Shown here: positions 13,013 through 25,530 of the stretch, piece by piece | Layout of the letters: each line of letters begins with the position of its first letter | Position numbering within the stretch: position 1 is the first letter of the stretch | The notes under the pieces: generated by a model | What the model saw: only the letters and a program-made list of their open reading frames with translations | What the model was told of the DNA's origin: nothing | The model's database searches: none | From: Prosapia bicincta | Taxonomy: Eukaryota > Arthropoda > Insecta > Hemiptera > Cercopidae | DNA length: 64,000 nucleotides | Direction: 5' to 3' | Assembly: GCA_036971475.1 (NCBI GenBank) | Contig: JBAIZL010000233.1 | Span: 265,001-329,000 of the forward strand | Position numbers and translations under genes: made by a program

Positions 13013-16000
13013 AACATTTTCATTTGCCAAAATATTTAAGTATAATTTTCAAAATTTATGCAATACATTTACAAAATAACATTTAAGTACCTCTCGTTCT
13101 ATAGAAACAAATGTGCTTTACTGTGTCTGAGTCTTTTTATGTTTAACTTCAATCATCTAGTAATTTTTTGTTTATCTTGAAAGTGTTTTATAACTAATTA
13201 TGTTTAGGATTTAAAAACTTAATTGACTCCTATCAACTTGTGAAATTTCCATGACGACGGCTTTAATACCAATTCTGTCCGTTGAGATTGGTCCAGTTTG
13301 TACGTATTTAAACGCCTTACCACCACGAACGGCAACTACTGACGCTATTTCATTAAGTTTTAATAAAATGCCAGCTAATTATCCCAGAAAAATTGTGACC
13401 AGCTGTTTGTTTCATATGTTCCTGGTTTTAAAACTCGCTTTGAACGCAATTCTAAAAACTTTTGACGTATTTTACAAACATAGCTAATTCGAACAAAACC
13501 TCTGTGTCTGGTTGTAACGATAATATCGCTATTGTTCGGTTCGTTCTGTTAGTTCACACAATGCTTAAATATATCTTGTTCAAATTTTCACACGTTAAAT
13601 AAAATACTTTTTATTCCTCCAGTATAGTTCAAATACATTTTTTTTAACTTGTAGTAGATGACAGTTGATGGTAATACAGTTGTTTCCAAATTTTATTTCG
13701 TTAATTAAATTTAATGAATTAATTTTATTTAGTTTTATATGGGAGAAAAACCTTTCATAAAAGGGGCGAGTTATGCAATATAGTTATTTCGTCCCATTTG
13801 GCTTAAAATAACTGATAACATATGATTTCATAAAACAGCTGATTTTAGGTTATATGTTAGGTAGTAGAGCAGCTGTTTTAACGCATGGGTTATGTTACTT
13901 TGTTCATATTAATTGTAATTATTTAATAAATACTAATTAAAATAAAGTTTTTTTATTGACTTAAGTAGGAATTGACTTTTAAAAATTTCTGTTAATGTTA
14001 CTTGTTTTATATTTAATTAGAGTAATTTAAAAAAATTAAAATTTATAGATTTATTATCGAATTACTTTAAGATAAAGCGTGTTCAACACTTAATAATCTA
14101 TAAAACATGTAAAATTTTGAGATACACTTGACAAAATTTCCATTGCCTGGTAAAGTGAGTGATATCATGTAGGACAAGATATTAGCAATGCAAGAACTGA
14201 TTGTGTAGAAATATCTTAATGGTACTCGATACAACTGCGTCACCACAGGATTGCCAACTTTATAGTTTTAAATCATGGGGCGTCATCGGAATTACGCTAA
14301 GACAATGTCAGTTAGCAGGGTCGTAAAATATTAATCCACCCAGTCTGGAGTGCTGAATGTGTAATCAGTTAGACCAATCCACTTGTTTCAAGGTCAGAAG
14401 AAACCGTGTACTTGGCCTTGAGAGATCGCAGTAGGCAAGACGGGTTAGGAATTAAGGGTCTGTATAAATACTTTCCTACAAACATGATAAAGAATGTCAA
14501 AACACTGACTTGCATGAGACGGTCGATATTAGACAAATTAGCTTCGATATGAAATAACAAACATTTTTGAAATATGTGTAGAAATATGAGATGCAGAGGC
14601 TGCTGATGTATCGAACATTCTCAATATGTAACATGTCTTCAAGAGTGGTAGTACACGCAAGTCAAGTGCGCGGTTACGTGGAATTAAATCCTAGAAATAA
14701 AATTTAATTCCTTGCATGACATAAATTCCATATATTATTATACGTTTAAGTAATAATAACTGAATTAAATTAAATATTGTTTAATATATTTTTTTTATTT
14801 AACTGCATTGTGACTCAATTAGTCAATTATAACCTGAACTAAATTGTAAAAGGGAAAAATACTGCATTTAACGATGGGGGACTACAGGACGAAACTAGTC
14901 GTGATGAGTTCCCGTCGATTAATATTATTATTTGTCTTTTTATTATTATTTTTTTTAAATATTTCTACTTTCGTTAGGTCAGTTCAGTATACTTGCAAGT
15001 TTAAAAGCTTTAAACTTCTGCTTAAGTAATTTCAAGAGTTGAACTTTTAGCGCAGGTGTTGTGTGGATTTAGGGTCCTGCAGCTTTTTTTTCTGAGGAAT
15101 GCAGGACGTGTCTAGGTGGTGCAGTTGAAAAAGAGCGGTTTTTGTGGGCTATAAAAGACTAGTTACTTGGATGGCGTGTATTATTGTATGGTGCTCAAAT
15201 CTGACCACGAAGTGTTAAACTACCGAAAGGGCTTTAAATGTGAATTTGTAGAAGAAATGTTGAAAAGTGGAGTTAAAGTATCACTTAAGCTGTGTGCACT
15301 ATATACAGCTTGCGAGGATGCCTCAGTCAGAATGGTGCTGTTTGATGGCCTATACTGTGTAATGTTTCGGACGAGCGTTGTGCCCTCAGGTCGACCAACC
15401 CTTATAGTCTCGTATCAACCGTCCTCGCGACTTTTGCCCTGGAAACTAATTGTATGTTCATATATAAACGTACTTTATTTGTTCGCAAACATACCAATAA
15501 AATCGTAGTTACCTTGAAAAGAGAATAAAAAACGTAAATTAAAATGGTACCAAACTGTAGGGGCTATAGTTGAAATATTATTTACATAAATTAAACCATA
15601 CAGTTGACTACTTAATAAAATTGCTCTATGTTTGTTACATTTTTTTTCAATGAAACTAAGACTATATTGATATTTTTTCGAATAATTCAAATTAGTTTTC
15701 CTTTTGAAGCACACGTTATGTGGCTAATATTTAGGCCAATGTATGTTGACATGGAAGTGTAAGGGTCGGCCGGCACCTTAAGGGCATAGCACTCTTCGGA
15801 GCTATAGAACGTGAAGTCTAACAGAGGAGGAGGTGTGTAGTAGCCCTCGACGATGGGCAGCTGTCAGTGGTTAAAGGTAGGTACCAGGGCTTTTGTTCTT
15901 TGGACTGGAGGGGTCCACTGTGAAAGAACGTTTATGTAGAGGAACCGAAAAAAAGTTTTTACTCTGGGGGGGGGCAACGTTTATTTATCGTGCAGGGAAG

Positions 16001-17213
16001 TGGTTTCCTTTTTTTACATTTCACATGTGTTTGTGTGTTTCAATATAAGCGTAAAAATTTAAGTAAGCACAATGTGTCCTGTAGTTACAACATTAGGCCT
16101 AAGAGCCAAGACACTGAACCTAACACTAGCAACAAACATAAGAATAATTTACAAAATGGACAAAAACACCACTCAGTATGGGAGTGTGACAAAAAGCTGA
16201 TACACCGTACTCGGGTGTTCGTATTAGAATACGTATGTATTTTTAGAACTTTGTTTAAAACACAAGTAAAATTTATGTATTAAAAAAAAATCGTCAACAT
16301 CGTTAAAGCTGACAAAATAAAATATTGAACGTATTAAATCAGACGCAGAAACCTATTTAAAAAAGTCATTCTCATTCAATGAGAAACAGCAAAAATCACA
16401 GCTATATTAAACCTGATTTTAATATTCATAATCCAATTTGTTTTTCAAAGCATTTTAATAAATCTTGGTCGAAGTGAAAATCGTTTATTTTATGTGAGAC
16501 CTCTCGTCGCGACTGCAAAATCAAAGGTTAGTAATGAAAAGACCAATGAAAAACTTGAATGGTACAGAGCCATCTGTTACGCAAAATACTGTTAAATATC
16601 TATAATAACCGTAAATACAGAAAGTATATGTAGTTGATAATCGTTTAGAAAATAGTCACCAGTATTTCTTAATTTATACAAACTTTAAAGTCTTTGGAAA
16701 ATAAAGCATTTCAACAGGATTACAATCAAATTTTCAGTTATTGTTGTAGCCAACTCCCTTAGTACAATGACTCCTTTGCAACTGAAAAAGCTGCTGACAA
16801 AGTGTTTTTACAAACAGATTTGAAAAATATTAAAGTGGGGAAGACAATGAAAACCTGAAGCTGTATTATAAAACAAATTAACTGAAGATGTAAAACTGGA
16901 CAAGAAAACAAAACTCTGACTCTGTGTTATTTTGAGAAAATTATTTTTCGGAAAAGTTTTTTAATGTTACCTTTTTAAATTTAGGCTTTTAAAAATGTCT
17001 CGCTTTCATTTCAATTTCTTTGGCATCAGAGTTCGTTTAGTAAAAATACGTAGTCTACCGTTGAATTTACCTTCGGAGGGTGAGGCGGGAGCGGTAAGCA
17101 ATGCACTACTATTCATATCACAGACATTTGATTCCCACATTACTGTATTTTCATTAGTGTTGACATGTTCCAAGTTTTTAAAGTAGCCTTCTGGTGACGT
17201 ATTTGTTTACTCT
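13013..17213. other. Unclassified DNA between satellite and CT microsatellite
   Basis: Apart from the dispersed repeat at 13540-13940 I recognise no gene or transposon. A 113-codon frame at 15167-15508 is the longest, but it has no known domain, no clear codon bias and no convincing splice context. Sequence around 15750-15970 is more GC-rich than its surroundings and could be a regulatory or exonic remnant; I cannot say more. Confidence 0.4.
13540..13940. repeat. Dispersed repeat, copy 2
   Basis: It is the direct-orientation partner of 6230-6620 and shares the blocks ATATCTTGTT, AATAAAATACTTTTTATT, GAATTAATTTTATTT, GCAATATAGTTATTTC, ATTTCATAAAACAGCTGATT and AGCAGCTGTTTTAAC. A third, inverted copy lies at 17745-18060. 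Confidence 0.6.
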
Positions 17214-17216
17214 GTG

Positions 17217-17217
<1 letters not shown>

Positions 17218-17299
<82 letters not shown>

Positions 17300-17302
17300 A
17301 TC
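17218..17302. repeat. (CT)n microsatellite
   Basis: An almost pure CT run of about 85 bases has three CT-to-TT interruptions. The serine-leucine frame across it is an artefact. Confidence 0.98.
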
Positions 17303-18312
17303 TGGATGCATTCCAAAAGCGTTATCAGATATCGCCAAGCTATCAGCGCTAGACTGCAGTCCTTATCTGATAAACTCCGTATCTATATTTGAGTAGTGCA
17401 GATATTTTTAATTTCGCTGATATTAAAAAGCAATTTATGCCACTGCATGATAAATTTACTGCGTTTTAATTTCGCTTAATATTCCATCAATCTCGTTGAA
17501 TCTCTTCATTACGTAAATATTTATGTAGAAGTTCCGAAAGTAAGGAAAGAGACGCCTGATCGGATGTAGATGTGTCCCAACTTGTATTCTCTTGAAATGA
17601 TCAACAAACTACAACATTCATTTTCAGCTTCTTGCCTTTCTTCTTTAACCCTATTCATGCCACTGAATCTTAGCAACAAAAATTTCAGTTTTTTATTCTT
17701 TTTCTATTCATTTTACAACAGCTCCTTCGACAAGCTATGTAAACAAAAAATTAGGTCAATTCCTACTAAGGTTAACAAAACAAAATTTTATTTTAGCTAC
17801 TTTTATTATATAATTACAATATTAAGTGGCAAAATAGAAAGCGGAATTAATTAATTAGTTAAATTTAATTAATGAATTTATATTGAAAAAACCATTCACA
17901 TCAAGTGTCGTCTACAACACGTTTAGAAAAATGTATTTGAATTTGAGTGGATGAATATATAGTACTTTATTAACGATTGAAAATTTGAACAAGATATGTA
18001 TATATATATATATAATAGGAGAATGTGAACTAATAGAAGAAACTGAAAAACACGTGTGCTTAGGTCAACAATGCTCTCTAGTTGCCAAATGAAAAATGGT
18101 ATACAAATAAAATACAAATTAAAACACATATATAAATTGAAAATATATTTTTACCTCATTGCTTTAAGACCCTAGAGCCAAAACGTAATATATCTACTGT
18201 ATATATTTTTACTATTTCGGTTAATACGGAAACCGGTTAATAGGGTTTCGGATAATCAAACCTCTACTGTCTATCTGACTGACTCTCATTTTATATTCAT
18301 CATTATTAATAT
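17303..18312. other. AT-rich spacer with inverted dispersed repeat
   Basis: The segment 17745-18060 is a reverse-complement relative of the dispersed repeats at 6230 and 13540: read on the minus strand it has TTGTTCAAATTTTC, CGTTAATAAAGTAC and TTCAAATACATTTTTC in the same order. I recognise nothing else. Confidence 0.45.
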
Positions 18313-20325
18313 TAGGGATGGGCCGATTCCTAAAATTTTCGATTCCGATTCCGATTCTAAAATTTTCCGTTCGATTCTCGATTCTTTAGTCGATTCTCGA
18401 TTCTCGATTCTTTCAAGTTATATTAGCTTACATTCTAGTTCTCTAATAATTAATTTAGTTAACATCTTGGTCATATGGCAAAACCTTTTAAAAGTTCTGT
18501 TTTAATGTAATAGGCTACACAAAACCTTCAACCTTGATTTATCAATAGGAATGTTTTTAAACATAAAAACATATCAGAATAAAGTAATGACTTATTTTAA
18601 AGTTAAAAATGATAACTTTACTTATTTTATGATGTTTGAAAAAATTCTTAAGCCTATTTACATTGTCTCCCAAACAAAACAAAAATTAAAAACAAAGGAA
18701 CAACAAAAAAGTAAAAAATTAATACAAATAGGATATTTTTTAATATTTAAAAGTCTGGCAGGTAATTTACATTTCTGTTCAAAAACACAAGCATTTGAAC
18801 ACGTTGTGGGTCAAGCTAGTTTCATCGCTTGTCATATATAACTCCTGAAGTTGAGAAAGGTTTTTTAGAAAACGCTGTCGAGAGTGGGCAGGCAGGTATT
18901 TTATTGCCATTGCATTTAAATGAGGGTATTTGGCACTTTGTACTGCCAAATACTTCCCAACATCACAATCTGGACTGGCTAATGGTTCCCCCAGATAATT
19001 GTTTACTTCTTCTTCTACTGTCAATTCCCCTGGGGTACCTTCTTCCCCAACATTCTGGATTAGTGGGGCATACCTTCTCCACATCTGGTGGGACCTTTTT
19101 TTCTGCAGGTGTCTGGAACAAGTGCAACTGATTCAGGCCTATTTTGTATTTATTACTCAATCCCAGTTGATTTTTAACCGACTATCACTTGTAGGTCCTG
19201 TGTCTGAGGATAAAGTTTCTTCAAGTATAGATCTTTTTTGTTGATAAATTTGGGCAAAATGAATGATGTTTAAGTGCTTTTTCATATTTGATATATTATG
19301 TGGTTTTCCACCGTCAGTTTCTGTTAACTGTCATCGAATTGACGCGACGGTCAGTACCCTGAACCGAATACCGCCAGGCCTCTTAACGCTTTATGTTTAT
19401 TAGTACTACTCAGCTGGTGTTGCTACTTTTGGAAAAATTAAGGCACAGTATTTAACAACAAGCTTCACACTACTTACAGATGTATTTACGATGCTTTTTG
19501 TTTGATAGATAAACGCCGACGGGATTAAGAACATGATGTTATTCTAAGAGCTTTTTGTCCGTAGTTACGGGCCGACACGCATATTTGTTATAACGTATTG
19601 TAATGATTTTCACTAATGTTTTCAAAATTTCACAAAACCTTAAAAGTAAGTCGGAAAAATTGACTAAATATTTAGTTGTAAAATAATCCTTAAAAACGGA
19701 CTTTGTGAAAGTTAAGTACAAACATTTATACACTTAGATAAACTCATCCTTACTAGGAAGTAAATTATAACGTAAATTCCTTAACAAGTAAATTATTTGG
19801 TGTTAAAACTTTTACTTAATATGAATCTTGGATAGTATTTACTGGACCTGTAGCATTACTTATCAGAGAGAGAATATATTACACTTTAGTTCTATATTCA
19901 AAATATTTATAAACTCACAAATCAATCACATGTGACACGTTTACGTGTCTTAGTGATAGGCGCAAAAACACTTTTATCACCAGTCTGTTTATTATTTGGG
20001 TAGCCGGGACAGGAAATTATGGTTTTGTTGTTTCTTGCTAACACAAAACACAAAAAATATCCAAACAGTGTTGCACAGATAATAAAATTTAATTAAATCA
20101 AAAACAATGTCGGGTAAATTGGTCCGACGGAGTTTTTACGTTTCATTTACGGTAGGAAAAAACTATGTTGGGCCAGTTTGTCCGACACGTATTTTTATAA
20201 ATATTCGGAATCGTGTGGAATCGGAATCGACACTTTTATGATGAAGAATCGAGTATCGACGATTCCTCGATACCACCTAGAATCGACGATTCCTGGAATC
20301 GAGAATCGGAATCGGCCCATCCCTA
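18313..20325 (-). mobile_element. hAT-family DNA transposon, internally decayed
   Basis: The terminal inverted repeats are TAGGGATGGGCCGATTCC on the left and its exact complement on the right. A perfect 8-bp duplication, ATTAATAT, flanks them at 18305-18312 and 20326-20333; eight bases is the hAT superfamily signature. Short GATTC/GAATC motifs repeat just inside both ends, as is usual for hAT subterminal regions. Only the C-terminal dimerisation segment of a transposase remains recognisable, so this copy is non-autonomous. Confidence 0.92.
18779..19084 (-). pseudogene. hAT transposase C-terminal dimerisation domain, relic
   Basis: The minus strand encodes EEEVNNYLGEP, then SAKYPHLNAMAIKYLPA. 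This matches the conserved hAT dimerisation (Dimer_Tnp_hAT) pattern of an acidic helix, YL.EP, a run ending in YP.L..MA.KYL, and an SERVFS motif. In this copy the reading frame shifts just after KYLPA, so the serine-rich end lies in another frame. The RNase-H-like catalytic core and the BED zinc finger are not visible upstream. It is a dead fragment inside the hAT element at 18313-20325. Confidence 0.75.
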
Positions 20326-20333
20326 ATTAATAT

Positions 20334-21329
20334 TTATCGATGACATTATACGTCGTAATGGAGAAAAACAAACACAGTGGAATTAAATTTAGACAAATAT
20401 TTTGAAATGGACAATGTAGGAAACCGTTAGTCAGACGTTTTTGACTTGTTCACATCGACCCGGCTGAACGTGAAAATTAGAGACAATGCGGAAACAAGTG
20501 TGCTGATAAACCTTGCAATCTAACAACCCCGGTTGCCATGGAAACCAGCAGCTCCTGATTGGGTGGAAGAACAAAAAGCCTCATCGAACTTCTCTATCTA
20601 AATGTTTTTAATTTTAATAACAAATGCATAACTTAATAATATAATCACAAGAATGCCACAAATTTAATTTGTCTCTAGGAAATTTCGGGCACCTGAAGAT
20701 AACTCTGGCCGAAACGGATCCTGAAGAATCTTAACTTGGGGAACTTTCTTATGTCTTGAAATGTATGCGTTATTGTAATCGTTATAGGTTCGTTAATTTG
20801 ACTTGTTATTGATGGCGCGTGAGCTATATAGCGATAGAGCTCGTGCAGAGAACTATTTCCCAATTACAGCTCTTTATGAATCGCTAAATATGATCCATAT
20901 CAGACTCGTGTTTGAGTCTATAAATCTCTGACTATATTAGCTGCCACACGTGACGTAATCTGATCGTGTCACTCCCACGTGTATGTCAGCAGGCTACTTA
21001 AAGTGTATTATCTATCTACGAAGTAAAATATTTTGTACCTGTAGTACTACGCACAACGTACTACTAGACTTCAACAAGTATATTACGAGTGAAGCTATTT
21101 ATAGGTTTACAAACATTCCATGACGCCTGCTCCGCAAGATAACTAAAGTCTTATCTGTGACTGATTTCACCTTGATGTGTGACCGATGGATGACTACGGA
21201 CTTCTAAACTGTGACGATGAACGAGAAGAATGATCGACATTGTTTGCTTTTTCTTCAAGGTATAGATCAATCAATATCTATTAATTTGAAACCAGTGGTT
21301 CCCAAAGTTTGCAACCCAGCGGGCCATTA
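20334..21329. promoter_or_regulatory. Possible promoter-like motif cluster
   Basis: GTTGCCATGGAAAC at 20532-20545 fits the RFX X-box consensus RYYNYY-N1-3-RRNRAC. An inverted CCAAT box (CTGATTGGG) lies at about 20556-20563. A TATAAAT sits near 20919. Two CACGTG E-boxes lie at 20947-20952 and 20976-20981, the first continuing into ACGTGACGTAA. No first exon can be assigned. The link to cystinosin 13 kb downstream is speculation; CACGTG with flanking AC resembles the CLEAR element of lysosomal genes. Confidence 0.22.
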
Positions 21330-22265
21330 TCAGGTGTGTCACGGCTACATGGAGTGCCATGGGTACCTGGGGCGCCACAGATCATAACAAGGTTGTCCGA
21401 AGCTACTTGCGAGGCCAAGGGTACCTGAGAAACCACAAGTACACATCAGATGGACCGAGGCTACCTGATGCGTCACGGGCTCCTGGGTCGTCAGGATCAT
21501 TTTAGGAGCGCCACGTCTACTTGGGTCGCCAAGAGTACCTGGGAAACCACAGGTCAACATTAGATCAACCGAGACTACCTGAAGCGTCTCGGGTATCTGG
21601 GAGTCACGGGCTATTATAAGGTGCCCCAAGGCTACTTGGGGTTCCAAGGCTGTTTGGGATACCAGGGGTACCTGGGATACCAGGGGTACCTGGGATGCCA
21701 CAGGTCAACATCTGATGGACCAAGGCTGCTTGGGGCGCCAGGGGTACCTGGGACGCCACAGGTCAAATTCAGATGGTCCGAGGCTGCTTGGGCCGTCATG
21801 GGTACTGGGACGCCACAGGTCAAATTCAGATGGACCGAAGCTGCTGGGGACGCCAGGAGTACCTGGGATGCCACAGGTCAACATTAGATCAATCAAGACT
21901 ACCTGAAGCGTCTCGGATACCTGGGAGTCACGGACTATTATCAGGTGCCCCACGTCTACTTATGGTTCCAAGGCTGTTTGGGATACCAGGGGTACCAGGG
22001 ACGCCACAGGTCAAATTCAGATGGACCGAGGCTGCTGGGGGCGCTAAGAGTACCTGGGATGCCAAAGGTCAACATCAGATGGATAGAGGCTATCTGAAGT
22101 GTTGTGGGTACCTGGGCCGTAACGGGTGATTATCAGGTGTGCCATGGCCACTTGTGGTTCCAAGGCTGCTTGGGGCGCAGGGATACCTGGGACGCCACAG
22201 TTCAACATCAGATTGACCTAGGCTTCTTGGGGCGCCACAATTCATTGTCAGGGGACCCAAGGAGA
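21330..22265. repeat. Degenerate minisatellite, unit about 57-60 bp
   Basis: A unit built from GGGGTACCTGGGACGCCACAG, GTCAAATTCAGATGGACCGA and GGCTGCTTGGGGCGCCA repeats with much divergence. It is clearest at 21680-21880, where CTGGGA(C/T)GCCACAGGTCAA recurs every 57-60 bases. It is markedly more GC-rich than the window. One frame reads like a collagen-type string (GYLGYQGYLG) but is broken by stops in every frame over the full length, so I call it a repeat and not a gene. Confidence 0.8.
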
Positions 22266-24633
22266 CTTAGAAGTGATTGTTTAATACATATTTCTACAGA
22301 CTCATCTTTAATGTCAAAATTACAGTCTCAATTTCCAAGTTTTGGTGTGACATTGAAAAGGAACAGCCAGTTTCAAGCAAGCCGTGCCCTTTGCTTATGC
22401 CTACATCTGTGAGTGTGCCACTAGAGCAAAACTTATTGTTTAAAATTAAATAAGGGTTGCTTTATTGAAAATAATGTTAAGATATGACAAACTGATCAAG
22501 ATAAGCAAGCTCATGTCTCCCACTATAACACACATTGTGGATTGTGGACTATATTCATATTGAGAATTGTTTGTAAAGAAATGTTACATTCTACTTGCAA
22601 TAGTAATACCACACAATGTTGTAGTGAAACTAGTCTCTTTGAAAGAAAAAAGCTGTTAGGCTATGTAATACCTTATTATCTTTATTTTTCACCCACTAAA
22701 TAGAAGTTTTTACAAGGGTAAATCTTTAAGCTGACTCCTCCCAACTACTTAGGTCAGTTCTGAACCATATGTTTATCCCCTATTTTTCAGTTTTTTAAAT
22801 TTCTTTAAATCATTATACCTGTATGTGTTTGTACTATATTAAGAACAGTCATAAGAAAAAATTAATTGATACAAATTGACTTAAAACTTTACAATAAACA
22901 AAATATTGGCAAATTTTTTGTTGAAAATATATTTACATCAAGGGAGCCATGCAAAAAGCTTCTGACCACTGGTTTTAAATAATTGTTTTCATCCATTGAG
23001 GATTGGACCCACGAGCACTTACTTATAACTCATTACCTACCGATATAAAAATACTATTTCTTTAGATTTGCCAAATTTTATCAAATAAACTAGAATAAAC
23101 ACTGTGAAACGACAAAATATTTGGCTCAAGGTTTTACCATTCAAGAAAGATGTAGACCATAATTTTTACTGGCGAACATAACTCCACGGCTGTCTCGTCT
23201 CTACTGGGAGTGTCGACGCCGAATGGCTTCTTTGCCAAGAGTAGGCATTGGTTAAAGAAAGAAAGAATAATTTAACCACCAGGAGAGTTGAGGTGTGAGG
23301 AATGCAGTGACATGTTTCAAACATTGCCTTCATCACCGATACATACACTATATATCAATGACATTTTACAAATAATGATTTTTGCAGGCTCTCCAACCAC
23401 TCTAAATGTTAAGTAGGCATTTAGACTGTGCATCAGCTGTTCAAGTCTATTGCTACGATTTTACATAACTTTTCCTTCCCTAAGATTTTTCAACCATCCC
23501 ATTTAAAATCTAGTATTAGACTTTCTTCTTCCTTGTCATGTGTACAATGAATTTTTTGAAATCTTCTTGTTGTTCATGACGAGCTAGTTGTTAATCACTT
23601 GTTACACTTTGAAATTACTTAAGACCAAATATTCTGTTAATTTTAATTTGTTAAATTGTTAACTTGCACTTGGAGGAAACCTTTTCGTCTTACTACTTTG
23701 TAATTTTTATTTATATGCTGACGATAATATTAACTTATTATAGAGTTTGTAGTAATTATTATAAACAGAGCAATGACAATTGCTTCATAATATTTGTTTA
23801 TCTCTGTAATAAAAAGAAGTTTTGACCTAATATTTGCTATGTTTTTTTAGATATTGCTTGAGATTTGTTTTAGAAAAACTTTCTAAAAACATTTTATTAT
23901 TAGTGTTATTCTCTAATCTTTTATTTATAGAAATCTGCTTTCGTTCTTAAATTTATTTATATTATAATTCTATTTGATTATTTAAATATTAAATAGAGAT
24001 TTTTTGTTTATTAAAGGTTGGTTTTATTAAAGAGCTCTTTCTTACTGTTTTTGAATAGTCCGTTGATTTTAAATAAATTAAATTATAACTACAGTCGATA
24101 CTTATAAAGTATATTTTGTCACAGTAATAATTATTATAAACTAGTTTACAGTTATCACTAGTATACACATCCGTACACTTCAGGATAAATGAAGGACAGG
24201 TGTGTATTTCACTTATAATTTCATTTTTAGTGACTGAATTTGATAACAGAAAAAAATTTAGGTTTTTATATAAAATATGTAATCATAGCTTTTATAATAG
24301 CACAATGAACTTTACAGTATTTCCATATCCTTTTTAATTTGTTCGAGATAAGTTTCTCCTTTGTATTCTCAAAATATATTTGAGTTCCTTCTTCTTTATG
24401 ATGTTAGAATAACTGAGTTGTTTTTGCAAGATCCCAAGTTTGTAGTAATATTTTTCATTCTATTTACTATAAGAATGAGTCTGTTGAAAAGTATTGTTCA
24501 AATATTTCCACAATATTTAGAATAGAATTTGCTTACATGCATATTCTTATTGATCGGTAATTTCTTTTTATTTACAGTTACTGTATTTGCAATTCAGTAT
24601 TATGTTCTATATGGTATTCTCCTCCTACAGGTG
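22266..24633. other. Unclassified AT-rich DNA
   Basis: I find no supported gene or element. A minus-strand 60-codon frame near 23166-23348 lies in a more GC-rich patch and may be part of an old repeat, but it has no domain I know. Confidence 0.4.
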
Positions 24634-25530
24634 GTAATGTCCCGTAATAGGAATTACGAAATAAGAAACCACTTGCATTTTGTAAATAATTTAGCAGACA
24701 AAGACCCAAATGATAAACAGTGGAAAGTAAGTCCACTACTTTCTGCAGTCTGTAATAATGTCTCACATTGCCTCGTTCAACTCATCTTTCAGTAGATGAA
24801 CAAATGGTACCCTTTGCTGGGAGGTGCAAGTTCAGCAGTTATGTTCCTTCCAAACCAAATCCACTCGGTTTGAAAGCTATATTTTGGCTGCTGCAGATGG
24901 TCTGTTACTTGATTTCCTTATTTACACTGGAAAAGGAACCATCAGTGATGGATCCATTAAGGAATTTGGCTTTGGTGCCTCAGTTGTGAAATTGCTATGC
25001 CAATCAGTTCCTCGAAATTTATCCAATGTTATTTAAAGCAACAGGTTTTTTATGAGTGTTAAATGTGCTGACGCTCTTCTAGAAAGAGGCATATACTTGA
25101 CAGGAACAGTAATGACAAATCGTATAGCAGAAGCCTCAACTAAGATAGCAGATGATAAGTCATTACAGCGAGGTGATTGGACCCAAGTTGTACGTAGTGA
25201 TGAAAAAGTTGGTGTCATAAAATGGACGGACAGTAAAAGTGTTACCCTCCTTTCAATTCGTGTTGGCAGTGAATCAGTTGTAAACGCTGGTCAAAAGAAG
25301 AAAATCAGAAAATTGATGTAGTTCAACCAGCAATTGTGAAGATGTACAACTTGAATATGGAAGGGATCGACTTACATGACAAGCAGACTTCTGAAAGACA
25401 AGTTTGCATCAAAATTTAGATTTCATGGATACAAATCAAGATGCAGATTCATCTGTATCAAATGCAAAGTATATCTTTGCATAAATAATAGTTGCTTTCA
25501 GAAATACCACAACCCTGCGAGTTAAAATTT
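24634..25530 (+). pseudogene. piggyBac-family transposase relic
   Basis: The fragments follow the order of a DDE piggyBac transposase. They are SRNRNYEIRNHLHFV (24637 on), [11 protein letters not shown] (about 24786, first catalytic Asp region), [52 protein letters not shown] (about 25100), KSLQRGDWTQVVRSDEKVGV and KWTDSKSVTLLS. NLNMEGIDLHDK at about 25350 is the third Asp region, and C..C..C zinc-binding residues follow at about 25440-25510. Several frameshifts and a stop after NVI at about 25035 break it, the YFDNFF-type segment with the second catalytic Asp is ruined, and much of the C-terminal half is deleted. It cannot be a domesticated gene in this form. I could not find convincing TTAA-flanked ends. 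Confidence 0.88.

Noticed and set aside
15167..15508. 113-codon frame that might be a small gene
   Set aside because: No recognised domain, no homologue I can recall and no splice or promoter support.
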